A DNA stretch of 50,064 bases from Bilophila wadsworthia ATCC 49260 (GTDB lineage Bacteria > Desulfobacterota > Desulfovibrionia > Desulfovibrionales > Desulfovibrionaceae): assembly GCF_000701705.1 (NCBI RefSeq), contig NZ_JNJP01000024.1, positions 1-50,064 on the forward strand. The letters run 5' to 3'. The translations under genes were made by a program, and so were the position numbers. Positions 23,751 to 32,986 of the stretch are shown here, piece after piece. The notes beneath the pieces are model-generated. The model saw only the letters and a list, made by a program, of their open reading frames with translations, ran no database searches and had not been told where the DNA came from. Position 1 is the first letter of the stretch, and the number at the start of each line of letters is the position of its first letter.

Positions 23751-25570
23751 GCGTTTCCGTCCGTCTTCTCGGGTTCGCCCTGCGTTTTTGCTTCCTTTTC
23801 TCCGATTCCAGCCTCCGGAGCGGAAACCTCTTCCTTCGAGGTTTCTTCGGGGACAAGCTGTTCTTTATCCTGTTCCGTATCGCTCTTGTGCAGTTCCTCT
23901 TCCCGCAGGATGCGCCGCAACACTTTGCCGACCATCGTCTTCGGCAGTTCCTCACGGAATTCGATCAAGCGAGGCACCTTGAAGGAAGCCAGTTTCTGGC
24001 GACAGAAGGCCACGACTTCCGGTACGGTCAGATTCGCCCCTTCCTCCGGGACGATATACGCCTTGACGGTTTCACCACGGGAGCGGTGATTAACGCCCAC
24101 GGTAACGGCTTCCCGAATTTTGGGGTGCGTGTGGAGGACTTCATCGATTTCACGAGGATAGACGTTATAACCACCGACGATGATCAAATCCTTTTTACGG
24201 TCGACAATGTAGAAATAACCTTCTTCATCCATGTAGGCGATATCGCCGGTGTACAGCCAGCCGTCGCGGATGGTCCGGGCGGTTTCTTCCGGGCGGTTCC
24301 AATAGCCCTTCATAACCTGCGGCCCCTTGATGACCAACTCCCCGATCTCATTGTGAGCCAAAACCCTTTCACCGTCTTCCGTGTCGACAATACGGGCGAG
24401 GGTTCCGGGAACCGGCACACCTATGGAACCCGGCTTCTGCTTCCCAAACACGGGGTTGGCATGGGTAACGGGCGAAGCCTCGGTCAGCCCAAAGCCTTCC
24501 GTAATGGGCGTGCCCGTCACTTCTTCAAATTTCTTCAGCCATTCGACAGGCATGGGGGCTGATCCCGAAATACAGAATATGATATGGTGCAGATCGTACT
24601 GGGCCAGATTTTTCTGCTGCAACAGGGAAATATAGACGGAAGGAGCGCCGATGAACGCCGTGAACTGGTACTTTTTGAATGCCTCCAACATGTCGGCGGG
24701 GACATACCGCGGCATGGGGACCACTCGTGCGGCCATCCTTGCGGGCAGCAACAATGTAATCGTCAAACCGAACACATGGAACAAAGGCAACAGGGCCAGA
24801 AACACATGTTCCTTTTCCGGGGGCTGCTGAATGATCGCCATCAGCTGGGTAAGGTTGGCCAATAGGTTCGCGTGGGTCAGCATGGCCCCCTTGGAAAGCC
24901 CCGTGGTCCCCCCCGTGTACTGCAACAAGGCGATGGTCTCATGAGCATCCGTCACTTCCACGCTCAGGCGCTCGGTCGTTTTGAAAAGGTCCTTCCACGC
25001 TACGACCTCTTTTCCGTCAAACGGAACGGGAACCCATGTACCCTGCCGCCGGGCCGAAAACGGCTGCAGCCAGCTCAAGGGAAATTTCAGCGCATCACGG
25101 ACACGCGTCACATAACAGACGTCCAGTTCGAGCTGTTCCCGCAGAGCCCCGATCTTGGGCCAAAAAATATCAAGGGTGATGAGATGTTTTGCGCCGGAAT
25201 CCTTGATCTGATGCGTCAGCTCGGATTCCATATAGAGAGGGTTGGTCATGACGGCGACCGCTCCGGCCTTCATGACACCCCAGAATGCGATGAATGTCTG
25301 AGGGAGATTCGGGAGCATGATGGAAACGCGATCTCCCGGCCTGACCCCGCGCCGCCGGAGCGAAGCGGCCAGTTTTTCAGCTAATTCTTTCAATTCCCTA
25401 TAGGAAATATGCGTATTTTGAAAGACGATGGCTTCACGCTGTCCGTATGTTTCCGCCGCAGTGTCGAGAATATTTTGCAGCCCTCCCTCGGGGATGACTA
25501 TGTCATGCGGCACACCTTTGTCGTAAGAAGAAAACCAAGGACAGTCCATGCCCTGCTGAAGGTCGCTCAT
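23747..25570 (-). CDS. Long-chain fatty-acid--CoA ligase (FadD-like AMP-forming synthetase)
   Basis: The 607-aa protein has the ANL-superfamily motifs: YTGGTTGLSKGAML (P-loop, about residues 217-230), EGFGLTEASPVTH, GDIAYMDEEGYFYIVDRKKDLII near 440, and the catalytic Lys in PKTMVGKVLRR near 550. It activates fatty acids to acyl-CoA with ATP. The last 50 residues, after the normal FadD end, are a Glu/Lys-rich disordered tail, which is unusual. The start ATG lies in a region with AT-rich upstream DNA that likely has the promoter. It is the first gene of an operon with dtd. Exact chain-length preference is unknown. Confidence 0.9.
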   Translation of the reverse strand: MSDLQQGMDCPWFSSYDKGVPHDIVIPEGGLQNILDTAAETYGQREAIVFQNTHISYRELKELAEKLAASLRRRGVRPGDRVSIMLPNLPQTFIAFWGVMKAGAVAVMTNPLYMESELTHQIKDSGAKHLITLDIFWPKIGALREQLELDVCYVTRVRDALKFPLSWLQPFSARRQGTWVPVPFDGKEVVAWKDLFKTTERLSVEVTDAHETIALLQYTGGTTGLSKGAMLTHANLLANLTQLMAIIQQPPEKEHVFLALLPLFHVFGLTITLLLPARMAARVVPMPRYVPADMLEAFKKYQFTAFIGAPSVYISLLQQKNLAQYDLHHIIFCISGSAPMPVEWLKKFEEVTGTPITEGFGLTEASPVTHANPVFGKQKPGSIGVPVPGTLARIVDTEDGERVLAHNEIGELVIKGPQVMKGYWNRPEETARTIRDGWLYTGDIAYMDEEGYFYIVDRKKDLIIVGGYNVYPREIDEVLHTHPKIREAVTVGVNHRSRGETVKAYIVPEEGANLTVPEVVAFCRQKLASFKVPRLIEFREELPKTMVGKVLRRILREEELHKSDTEQDKEQLVPEETSKEEVSAPEAGIGEKEAKTQGEPEKTDGNA

Positions 25571-25745
25571 AACGGCTCACGATGCGAAAAAGGTTAGAAT
25601 TACCCCACGGAAAGGGCCCGTACTGCTTGTTACACCAACATACAAAGTTTTACAAGAACGACATGGAACTTTCATTCAACCCAGAGGGTTATCTGTTATT
25701 TTCAGTATACTTGTCGGGATATTAAATTTTACATAATTTTAAGTT

Positions 25746-26969
25746 TTATGCGTCTCTATTGCCACGAAGCCCCGTAACCACGGCGACGGCCTTTATCCCC
25801 AGCCGTTCACCTGTAAAACCAAGCCCTTCCTCCGTCGTCGCCTTCACATTTACCGCTCCCATGTCCAACCCGAGCAGCCTTGCCACATTCCGCCGAATCA
25901 TTTCCCTATGCGGGCCGACTTTGGGAATCTGAGCAATGACAGTCAGATCGACATGGGTAATGTGCACATTGGCCTTCTGGACGTGTTCCAGAACCGTGTC
26001 CAGCAACACAGCCGAATTGACATTGTCGAATGCAGGATCGGAATCAGGGAAGAATGTTCCGATATCCCCCGCCCCGATACACCCAAGCAAGGCATCCATC
26101 AACGCGTGCAGTAAGACATCTCCATCGGAATGGGCCAGCACATCCGGCGAACCGGCAATGGGCACCCCCCCCAACCGCATAGGCCGGGCAGGCTGTCTCG
26201 CTTCATTGCCATCAGCATACTTATGGACATCATACCCGTAACCGACACACGGGATACGCTCTCCTGTCATCCGCAACATTTCCAAATCCTCGGGCGTGGT
26301 AATTTTTTTGTTTCCCGCTTCTCCCTCCGCGACATGCACGGCGTGTCCGCACAGTTCAAGCAAACTGGCGTCGTCAGTGACAACCCAGCCTTCCTGTTCC
26401 GCACGCTGATGGGCAGCCCGCAGAAAAGCGAGGGAAAAACCTTGCGGGGTCTGAACCGCCATCAGATGTTTCCGATCAGGTGTGGCAACGACCTTTTTTT
26501 CTTCATCCATCACTTTAATGGTATCCACCACGGGAATGCCGGGGATACATGCGGCGACACACTCCCCCGAAGCTTCACCATGCAGCCCGTCCAGTATCCG
26601 GTTGACCAGCACGGGCGAAACAAACGGCCTTGCCGCATCGTGGATCAGGACCTCCATGCAATCATCCGGCAAAGCGGACAAGCCGTTTCGGACGGAGTCT
26701 TGACGCAACGCTCCGCCAGCGACAACCTTCCAAGGAATCCCTAGGGACGCATTCCGCATCAGGCCCGCTACCCGTTCGCGCTCTTCGTCGATGCACGCTT
26801 CCGGAAACACGAAAACAAGCCCCTCCACGCGCGCGCATCGGGAAAAGACGAGCGCCGATTCCCAATACAACGGAGCGCCTTTCCAATCCAAGAATTGCTT
26901 GGCAAGCCCCCCTGTGGCCGAAGCCAACCGGTTCCCCTGCCCCGCCGCGAGAAGAAGTGTCCACGCCAT
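25746..26969 (-). CDS. ispDF: Bifunctional IspD/IspF enzyme of the MEP isoprenoid pathway
   Basis: ATG at 26969 has GTGAGG 6 bases upstream and gives 407 aa; a GTG four codons earlier is possible. Residues 1-235 are the IspD cytidylyltransferase domain (LLAAGQGNRLA; HDAARPFVS at 110-118; KITTPEDL at 222-229). The usual PKQ reads AKQ. Residues 240-407 are the IspF cyclodiphosphate synthase (GYDVHKY with metal ligands Asp247 and His249; AHSDGDVLLHALMDALLG). It carries out the third and fifth steps of IPP synthesis. This fusion is known from several proteobacterial groups. It lies 81 bp downstream of the rnpB 3' end on the same strand. Confidence 0.95.
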   Translation of the reverse strand: MAWTLLLAAGQGNRLASATGGLAKQFLDWKGAPLYWESALVFSRCARVEGLVFVFPEACIDEERERVAGLMRNASLGIPWKVVAGGALRQDSVRNGLSALPDDCMEVLIHDAARPFVSPVLVNRILDGLHGEASGECVAACIPGIPVVDTIKVMDEEKKVVATPDRKHLMAVQTPQGFSLAFLRAAHQRAEQEGWVVTDDASLLELCGHAVHVAEGEAGNKKITTPEDLEMLRMTGERIPCVGYGYDVHKYADGNEARQPARPMRLGGVPIAGSPDVLAHSDGDVLLHALMDALLGCIGAGDIGTFFPDSDPAFDNVNSAVLLDTVLEHVQKANVHITHVDLTVIAQIPKVGPHREMIRRNVARLLGLDMGAVNVKATTEEGLGFTGERLGIKAVAVVTGLRGNRDA

Positions 26970-27050
26970 GAATGACCTCACTTGTGTGCTGAATGCGAGA
27001 AAGCCCCGGTGAAGTCTGCATATGCAAAAACCGTCACCGGAGCCTCAAAT

Positions 27051-27429
27051 CGGGAGTCGGACTATAAGCCGGGTTCTGTACCACTCCGCCCTTGCGGGCG
27101 GCATGGCGACTGTCATTCCTCTAGGAGCACAGTTACCTGTACCCTCAAGCAACCTACCCGGAAGCGTTGATCGGGCCGATCCGCTTCCCTATTTGGTCTT
27201 GCTTCGAACGGGGCTTGCCGAGCTCGTCACGTCACCGTGCCGACTGGTGGGCTCTTACCCCACCGTTTCACCCTTACCGCCCGAAGGCGGCGGTTTGCTT
27301 TCTGTGGCGCTCTCCGAGGATCACTCCCCCTGGGCGTTACCCAGCGTCCTGCCCTGTGAAGCCCGGACTTTCCTCTCCGTCCGTCACGCCGAAACGCGAC
27401 GGACGCGGCGACAATCCATCCGGCTCCCG
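27051..27429 (-). ncRNA. rnpB: RNase P RNA (bacterial type A)
   Basis: On the minus strand the conserved 5' element GAGGAAAGTCCGGGC and the 3' element ACAGAACCCGGCTTATAG form the P4 helix and its flank. The ends CGGGAGCCGGA and TCCGACTCCCG pair to make P1, which sets the RNA at about 379 nt. The RNA is the catalytic part of RNase P, which trims the 5' leader of pre-tRNAs. It lies between the zinc-ribbon gene and ispDF, all on the same strand. End positions are good to a few bases. Confidence 0.95.
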
Positions 27430-27441
27430 AAAACTCAAAAA

Positions 27442-28209
27442 CTATTCGGCGTGGTGCGCCATTTCATCAGCCGTCTGGTTGGTCTCTTCGTTGAAGTGCT
27501 CCACCCAGTAAATCAAGCGCTGACAGTTGGGGCAGTTGATGATCTTATGGCCTCCCTGCAGTTCAATGAACGTCTGCGGGGGGATCATGATCCGGCAACC
27601 GGAACAGACCCCGGCGGTCACGGGTACGATCACGGGATGGGACAGACGGCGGCGGATGAACTCATAGCGGTCAAGGACGGGACGCGGCACAGCGGAGCCA
27701 GTTTCGGAACGCACCTGAGCCAGCTCATCCAAACGCTTGCGGGCTTCGTCCTGCCGCGTTTCGAGGCTGATCTGCTTGGCTTCCAGCTCGGCCTTGAGGT
27801 CGGCCCATATAGCGTCGACTTCCTGCAGAGCGTTATCCTGATGCAGCTTTTCTTCCAACAAGGCGGTGCGTTCCTCTTCACGGGAACGGTTCACCTTTTC
27901 CATATTGTCCATTTCCCGGGCCATAGCCTGATATTCCCGGGAGTTGGATACCTGCATCATCTTGTTCTTGCTCTTCTTGATGCGGCTGCTGTCGTCATCA
28001 AGTTCGCCGGTGATGCGCTTTTCCTGTTCCTTCAAATGCGCAAGCTTTTCCAGCACCCGCTCGCGCTGCGTGTTCGTGGCGGCGAAACGGTTTTTGAGAT
28101 CTTCCAATTCTTTCGGGGCCTGTTCGAGTTCCATCTCCACGGAATGGATGGCATCGTCCACGCGCTGAAGGGCCACGAGTTGGCGGATTTGTTCGAGATA
28201 AAGGCTCAC
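27442..28209 (-). CDS. Zinc-ribbon coiled-coil protein (C4-type, zf-RING_7 family)
   Basis: The 255-aa protein has a long charged coiled coil over about residues 15-175 and a C-terminal zinc ribbon with CSGC and CPNC pairs (about 202-229). The motif MMQVSNSREYQAMAREMDNMEK near 86 is characteristic. Relatives occur widely in bacteria and are annotated only as zinc-ribbon or putative nucleic-acid-binding proteins; the role is unsettled. It sits 35 bp downstream of a Nif3-like gene, a pairing often seen, so the two are probably one operon. rnpB starts just 13 bp beyond its stop codon. Confidence 0.9.
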   Translation of the reverse strand: MSLYLEQIRQLVALQRVDDAIHSVEMELEQAPKELEDLKNRFAATNTQRERVLEKLAHLKEQEKRITGELDDDSSRIKKSKNKMMQVSNSREYQAMAREMDNMEKVNRSREEERTALLEEKLHQDNALQEVDAIWADLKAELEAKQISLETRQDEARKRLDELAQVRSETGSAVPRPVLDRYEFIRRRLSHPVIVPVTAGVCSGCRIMIPPQTFIELQGGHKIINCPNCQRLIYWVEHFNEETNQTADEMAHHAE

Positions 28210-28244
28210 AACTCTTCTCCTGAAATCTGATAACGGATTACGCC

Positions 28245-29099
28245 TCAGTCTGTGGGGGAAAACGGCGCAAGAGGATCCTGCGCGGGCACGAACTGCACGG
28301 CGACATCAGACACATTCTCTTTCAATTGCAGGGCAAAACGCCGCATCATCTCTTCTTCAAGGCTGAAATGCCCCACATCCAGCACTGGAAGGGGAAGATC
28401 AAGCGCGGTATGATACTTCAAGTCACCGGTAATGAGCAAGTCCGCGCCACATGCAGCGGCCTCAGGCGCAAGCGAACTTCCCGATCCGGGGCAGATGGCA
28501 ATGCGGCGGATGCGCTCAGGCAAGGCCCCAGCCAAGCGGGGGCAACTCCCCACCAGCCATAGGGCCAACATTTTTTTCAGATCTTCCGGGGTCATGTCAA
28601 CCGCACAATCGCCGACGACGCCGAAGCCGCAGGCATACGAACCGCCGCCCCGCTCCATTGTCCCCGTCTGTTCCAGCACGGTCAGCGGCAATGGCATTCC
28701 ATGCCCTGCCTCGCCATCCTTCGTGTCAGAAGAAGGAATACGGCAAAGCCCCAGCTCGTCCGCCAACCAGGAAACCGGACCCAAAGGATTCGCATCAAGG
28801 GACGTATGCGCCGAATACAGCGGCACATCGGCCCGAAACAACAGCGAAAGGACTTCATGGTAGCTGTCCAGCCGATCGGTGAACCGCCCCTCCATCGTCA
28901 ACGGGTGATGGGCCAAAATCATTTCAGCCCCCCCGGACAACGCGATGCGGATGGATTCCGGCGTCGGATCAAGGCACACGGCGAGGCGGTTGATATCCTG
29001 CCGTGCGGAAGCGACCTGAACACCCGACTTATCCCACGGCGCGGCGATCGCGAGCGGTGCCGTCCGTTCAATGAGCGCAATGAGTTCCGACTGTTTCAT
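28245..29099 (-). CDS. Nif3-like dinuclear metal-centre protein (YqfO/YbgI family)
   Basis: The 284-aa protein has the family motifs AAPWDKSGVQV near residue 20, ILAHHPL (metal-binding His pair) near 60, SAHTSLDANP near 97, and LLITGDLKYHTALD plus VGHFSLE near the C-terminus, which complete the two-metal site. Members form hexameric toroids; older annotations call them GTP cyclohydrolase I type 2, and the true reaction is not settled. It is about the short (single-domain) form length. It heads an operon with the zinc-ribbon protein. Confidence 0.92.
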   Translation of the reverse strand: MKQSELIALIERTAPLAIAAPWDKSGVQVASARQDINRLAVCLDPTPESIRIALSGGAEMILAHHPLTMEGRFTDRLDSYHEVLSLLFRADVPLYSAHTSLDANPLGPVSWLADELGLCRIPSSDTKDGEAGHGMPLPLTVLEQTGTMERGGGSYACGFGVVGDCAVDMTPEDLKKMLALWLVGSCPRLAGALPERIRRIAICPGSGSSLAPEAAACGADLLITGDLKYHTALDLPLPVLDVGHFSLEEEMMRRFALQLKENVSDVAVQFVPAQDPLAPFSPTD

Positions 29100-29135
29100 G
29101 CTTCCAATTCCTCTGTCTTGCCGAACCGGCGCATC

Positions 29136-29969
29136 CTAGCTGTGGTTGACTGGGTTCTCGCGCAGGTACCGGACAGCGTTCGCAAAGAGTGCGGTTCCGG
29201 GCACGGCGACTTCCCCGCGTGTCCAGCCGGGATGGTTGGTGGCGTGGTGGAACGCTTCGGGGTGCGGCATCAGGCCGAGGATATGCCCGGTCGGGTCCGT
29301 CAGGCCGGCAATGGCCAGTGGAGAACCGTTGGGATTCCAAGGATGCTCCTGCGTGGCTTCGCCCGTTTCAGGATGCGTATACTGCAAAGCAATCAGGTTT
29401 TCGTCCTGCAACCGCTGCAAAGTCGCGGCATCGCGGGCCACGAGTTTGCCTTCGCCATGACGGACAGGCATCGGCAGCACGCCGTGGACAGCCAATCCTT
29501 TGGTGAAAATACACGGACTGTCGGGGTTCGGCTTGAGCTGGACCCATCTGTCCTCATAGCGGGCGGAGTCGTTATGGCTGAGGGAAACCTGCCGCTCAAA
29601 ACGCTTCCCGTCCAACGCGGGGAGTACGCCGAGCTTGACGAGCAGCTGGAATCCGTTGCAGATTCCCAGCACGAGGCCGCCCGCATCGACGAACCGGTTC
29701 AAGCTGTCCAGCAGAGGCTGGCCTTCCGCGTCGGAAAGATGCAGCCAGCGCTGTGCCGCGGCCTGTGCCGCCCCGAGATCGTCGCCATCAAGGAATCCGC
29801 CGGGGAAAACAAGGAACTGATACTCGCTCAGGCGGACCTTCGCAGCCACAATGTCGGAAAAATGCACCACATCAGCCCTGTCCGCACCGGCCAGACGTGC
29901 GGCATGCGCTGTTTCCTGATGCGAGTTGGTGCCGTATCCGGTAATGACCAGCGTGTTGACCTGACTCAT
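29136..29969 (-). CDS. purQ: Phosphoribosylformylglycinamidine synthase, glutaminase subunit
   Basis: The 277-aa protein is a class I glutamine amidotransferase. The nucleophile Cys is in VLGICNGFQLL near residue 101, and the partner His/Glu are in GLMPHPEAFHH near 240. FVFPGGF-type and SLSHNDSARYEDRW segments fit PurQ. It supplies ammonia to PurL for the fourth step of purine synthesis. The length exceeds the common 220-230 aa because of internal inserts, like archaeal/delta-type PurQ. It is divergent from pyrG; GGGTGG precedes the ATG. No other pur genes are in view. Confidence 0.88.
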   Translation of the reverse strand: MSQVNTLVITGYGTNSHQETAHAARLAGADRADVVHFSDIVAAKVRLSEYQFLVFPGGFLDGDDLGAAQAAAQRWLHLSDAEGQPLLDSLNRFVDAGGLVLGICNGFQLLVKLGVLPALDGKRFERQVSLSHNDSARYEDRWVQLKPNPDSPCIFTKGLAVHGVLPMPVRHGEGKLVARDAATLQRLQDENLIALQYTHPETGEATQEHPWNPNGSPLAIAGLTDPTGHILGLMPHPEAFHHATNHPGWTRGEVAVPGTALFANAVRYLRENPVNHS

Positions 29970-30409
29970 TGTCCACCCTTTTCCTGCATAAAAATTAAAA
30001 GCTTACTTACTGAAAAAGCGATAACGCGCCTGCATGATCCAGTTGGGTTCCCTCGCCAAGAAAAAAAGGGAGCCAGTCTGGAATGGGGGATTTACTTTAT
30101 GCGGGTGTTTCTTTTCAGTCAATGGCTGTTTTTTTTCTGAAAACGGCCTATAGTTGGCGGATATTGTTTGCGTGCATCTGAATGGCCTGCTGAGGAGCAG
30201 AGGAATTACGGCTTTGGAACAGACGGAGTGTCCCCACATTTCCCAATCAAAGGCGTTGCTTTTGTTACAGAACCAGCCGCATGTCGACCCGCTCAGGCGG
30301 GCTTTTTGTGTTCGCGTTCTCTCCTTTTCTGATGTATCCTGTTTCAGAGCGAGTTTCGTACACTGTATCCCCTCCGTCACGGCGGGAAAATCATAACTCG
30401 AGGTTTTTC
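29970..30409. other. 440-bp purQ-pyrG divergent region, possible small RNA or leader
   Basis: No protein gene is supported. A CTGCT-GAGG-AGCAG hairpin lies near 30189-30202. A terminator-like CCCGC-TCAG-GCGGG-CTTTTT follows at 30288-30307, well before the pyrG ATG. TATAGT at 30149-30154 could be a -10 box, but its -35 is poor. A transcript of about 130-150 nt ending at 30307 is possible, either as an independent small RNA or as an attenuated pyrG leader. It does not match the SRP, 6S or tmRNA features that I know. Confidence 0.4.
30288..30307 (+). terminator. Terminator-like hairpin in pyrG upstream region
   Basis: CCCGC and GCGGG form an all-GC 5-bp stem around TCAG, followed by CTTTTTG. 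It lies about 100 bp upstream of the pyrG ATG, with no protein gene before it on this strand. Confidence 0.55.
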
Positions 30410-32062
30410 ATGAAGACCAAGTTTATCTTCATCACTGGTGGCGTCCTTTCCTCTCTCGGCAAAGGGCTTTCGGCGGCTTCCATCGGCGCGCTGTTGAAAA
30501 CGCGCGGGCTGACCGTGACCATCCAAAAACTTGATCCCTATATCAACGTGGACCCCGGAACCATGAACCCCTATCAGCACGGCGAAGTGTACGTTACGGA
30601 TGATGGGGCGGAAACGGACCTCGATTTGGGGCACTACGAACGCTATCTCAATACGGCGCTCTCCCAGAAAAACAACACGACCTCGGGTTCCATCTACTAT
30701 AAGGTCATTACCAAGGAGCGCCACGGCGACTACCTTGGCGGAACGGTGCAGGTGATCCCCCACATCACTGATGAAATCAAAAACGCCATCCTCAGCCTCG
30801 CCAAGGATGAGCCCGAAAATCCCGCTCCCGACGTCGCCATCATCGAAATCGGCGGCACGGTGGGCGATATCGAAGGCCTCCCCTTCCTTGAAGCCATCCG
30901 CCAGCTCCGCTCCGAACTGGGCTGCGACAATTGCCTGTACATCCATCTGACGCTCGTGCCCTATCTCCGTTCCGCCGGAGAACACAAGACCAAGCCCACG
31001 CAACACAGCGTCAAGGAGCTCCGTTCGATCGGCATCCAGCCTGACATCATCCTCTGCCGCTGCGAAGAGCCCGTCCCCGCCGACCTCCGCGCCAAAATCG
31101 CCCTGTTCTGCAATGTGGACAAGGACGCCGTGTTTTCCGCCGTGGATGTAAGCAACATCTACGAATTGCCATTGAAACTCTATGAGGAAGGGTTGGATCA
31201 AAAGGTCGCCATCATGCTGCGCCTGCCCGCCCGCAACGCCAAGCTTGAGCCGTGGGAAGAGCTGGTCCACAACGTCAAGAATCCGCAGGGCCGGGTCACC
31301 ATCGCCATCGTCGGCAAGTATGTCGAACTGAAGGAAGCCTACAAGAGCCTTCACGAAGCTTTGGTGCATGGCGGCATCGCCAACAGGGTCGCCGTGGATC
31401 TGCGCTATGTGAATTCCGAAGAGGTGACCGCCGAAAACGTCGCAGAGACCTTCAAAGGCGCTGACGGCATCCTCGTGCCCGGCGGCTTCGGGTACCGCGG
31501 CGTCGAAGGGAAAATCGAATCCATCCGGTATGCCCGTGAAAACAATGTGCCCTTCTTCGGGATCTGCCTCGGTATGCAGTGCGCGGTCATCGAATTCGCC
31601 CGCCACGTCGTCGGCATCGAGGAAGCCAACTCCGAAGAATTCAACCCGTTCGCCAAGGACAAGCTCATCTACCTGATGACTGAATGGTACGATTTCCGCA
31701 AAAAGGCCGTGGAGCGCCGCGATGCGGAAAGCGACAAGGGAGGGACCATGCGCCTCGGTGCGTATCCCTGCGCCATTTCGGAAGGGACGCACGCTTTCGA
31801 AGCCTACAAAACGGCCAATATCAACGAACGCCACCGTCACCGCTACGAATTCAACAACGCCTACCGGGAACGCCTTGCGGATATGGGCATGGTTTTCAGC
31901 GGCCAGTCCCCCGATGGCACGCTGGTGGAAATCGTTGAAATCCCCGATCACCCGTGGTTCCTGGGCTGCCAGTTCCATCCCGAATTCCAGTCCCGCCCGA
32001 TGAAGCCCCATCCGTTGTTCAAAGACTTCATCCGTGCGTCTTGCCTGGCTCGCAAGAAGTAG
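30410..32062 (+). CDS. pyrG: CTP synthase
   Basis: ATG at 30410 begins the family-standard KTKFIFITGGVLSSLGKGLSAAS; the open frame extends further upstream but without homology. The 550-aa protein has an N-terminal synthetase domain (P-loop near residues 10-25, DPYINVDPGTMNPYQHGEV at 42-60, conserved EIGGTVGDIEG near 140). A C-terminal glutamine amidotransferase domain follows, with nucleophile Cys in FGICLGMQ near 385 and His/Glu in GCQFHPEFQSRP near 518. It makes CTP from UTP, ATP and glutamine. It precedes the Kdo genes; CTP is used to activate Kdo, a plausible functional link. Confidence 0.97.
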   Translation: MKTKFIFITGGVLSSLGKGLSAASIGALLKTRGLTVTIQKLDPYINVDPGTMNPYQHGEVYVTDDGAETDLDLGHYERYLNTALSQKNNTTSGSIYYKVITKERHGDYLGGTVQVIPHITDEIKNAILSLAKDEPENPAPDVAIIEIGGTVGDIEGLPFLEAIRQLRSELGCDNCLYIHLTLVPYLRSAGEHKTKPTQHSVKELRSIGIQPDIILCRCEEPVPADLRAKIALFCNVDKDAVFSAVDVSNIYELPLKLYEEGLDQKVAIMLRLPARNAKLEPWEELVHNVKNPQGRVTIAIVGKYVELKEAYKSLHEALVHGGIANRVAVDLRYVNSEEVTAENVAETFKGADGILVPGGFGYRGVEGKIESIRYARENNVPFFGICLGMQCAVIEFARHVVGIEEANSEEFNPFAKDKLIYLMTEWYDFRKKAVERRDAESDKGGTMRLGAYPCAISEGTHAFEAYKTANINERHRHRYEFNNAYRERLADMGMVFSGQSPDGTLVEIVEIPDHPWFLGCQFHPEFQSRPMKPHPLFKDFIRASCLARKK

Positions 32063-32088
32063 ACTTCCCTTCCATAATGCTTATTCCT

Positions 32089-32126
32089 TTGCGGTCATTC
32101 CGGCGACAAAACCGGAATGACCGCAA
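32089..32126 (+). terminator. Strong hairpin between pyrG and kdsA without T tract
   Basis: TTGCGGTCATTCCGG and CCGGAATGACCGCAA form a perfect 15-bp stem with an 8-base loop. GGTCG follows instead of Ts, so it may be an RNA stability or processing element rather than a classic terminator. Confidence 0.5.
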
Positions 32127-32170
32127 GGTCGTCTCCAAGCGAGAACTCCTTTCAACGCTAAGGAATGCCC

Positions 32171-32986
32171 ATGATGACATCGGACGAACTCTATGGTCAG
32201 CTTCGGAAGGACCACTTTATTTTTGCGGGCCCCTGTGCCCTGGAAAGTTTCGAATTGGCGCTGGACACGGCGCATGCCGTAGCCGAAGCCAGCAAGGAAG
32301 CCGGACTGTTTGCCGTCTTCAAGAGTTCGTGGGATAAGGCCAACAGAACCTCAGGGAAAGGTTTCCGCGGTCCGGGCCTGGTCAAAGGCATGGAGTGGCT
32401 GGCTCGGATTAAAGAGGAAACGGGGTTGCCCGTTGTGACGGACATCCATCTGCCCGAACAGGCCGGACCTGTAGGTGAGGTAGCAGATATCCTTCAGATT
32501 CCCGCTTTTTTATGCCGCCAGACGGATCTGCTCTTGGCGGCGGCGCGGACGGGGCGCGTCGTCAACGTCAAGAAAGGCCAGTTTGTGGCTCCGTGGGATA
32601 TGGGCCCCGTGCGCGATAAAGTGACCGCGGCTGGCAATGACTGCATCCTTCTGACGGAACGGGGCTCCTCTTTCGGATACAATAACCTCGTGGTCGACTT
32701 CCGTTCCATACCTATTATGCGGGCATTGGGCGTCCCGGTGATCTTCGACGCGACGCATTCCGTTCAGCTTCCCGGAGGGCAAGGCAGCTGCTCCAGCGGT
32801 GAACGGCATCACGTGCCCACATTGGCCCGTGCCGCCGCAGGGGCGGGAGTGGACGGCATTTTCATGGAATGCCACCCGGATCCCGACAAGGCCCTGTGCG
32901 ACGGCCCCAACAGCTGGCCCGTAGCCAAGCTTCCGGCGCTTTTGAAGCAACTTTCAGCCATATGGAACATTCCTTATGACTTGTAA
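32171..32986 (+). CDS. kdsA: 3-deoxy-8-phosphooctulonate (Kdo-8-P) synthase
   Basis: Two close ATGs exist; AAGGA touches the first (32165), so the one at 32171 with 6-base spacing is preferred. The roughly 271-aa protein has FAGPCALES near residue 17, FKSSWDKANRTS near 50, DIHLPEQ near 92, and FDATHSVQLPGGQG with SSGERHHVPTLARAA. It condenses phosphoenolpyruvate with arabinose-5-phosphate to form Kdo-8-phosphate for the LPS inner core. Its end overlaps the kdsC start by 11 bases, and the operon runs on to lptB. Confidence 0.96.
   Translation: MMTSDELYGQLRKDHFIFAGPCALESFELALDTAHAVAEASKEAGLFAVFKSSWDKANRTSGKGFRGPGLVKGMEWLARIKEETGLPVVTDIHLPEQAGPVGEVADILQIPAFLCRQTDLLLAAARTGRVVNVKKGQFVAPWDMGPVRDKVTAAGNDCILLTERGSSFGYNNLVVDFRSIPIMRALGVPVIFDATHSVQLPGGQGSCSSGERHHVPTLARAAAGAGVDGIFMECHPDPDKALCDGPNSWPVAKLPALLKQLSAIWNIPYDL

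Noticed and set aside
30377..32011. 544-codon open frame antisense to pyrG
   Set aside because: Shadow of an intact CTP synthase gene with strong codon bias.
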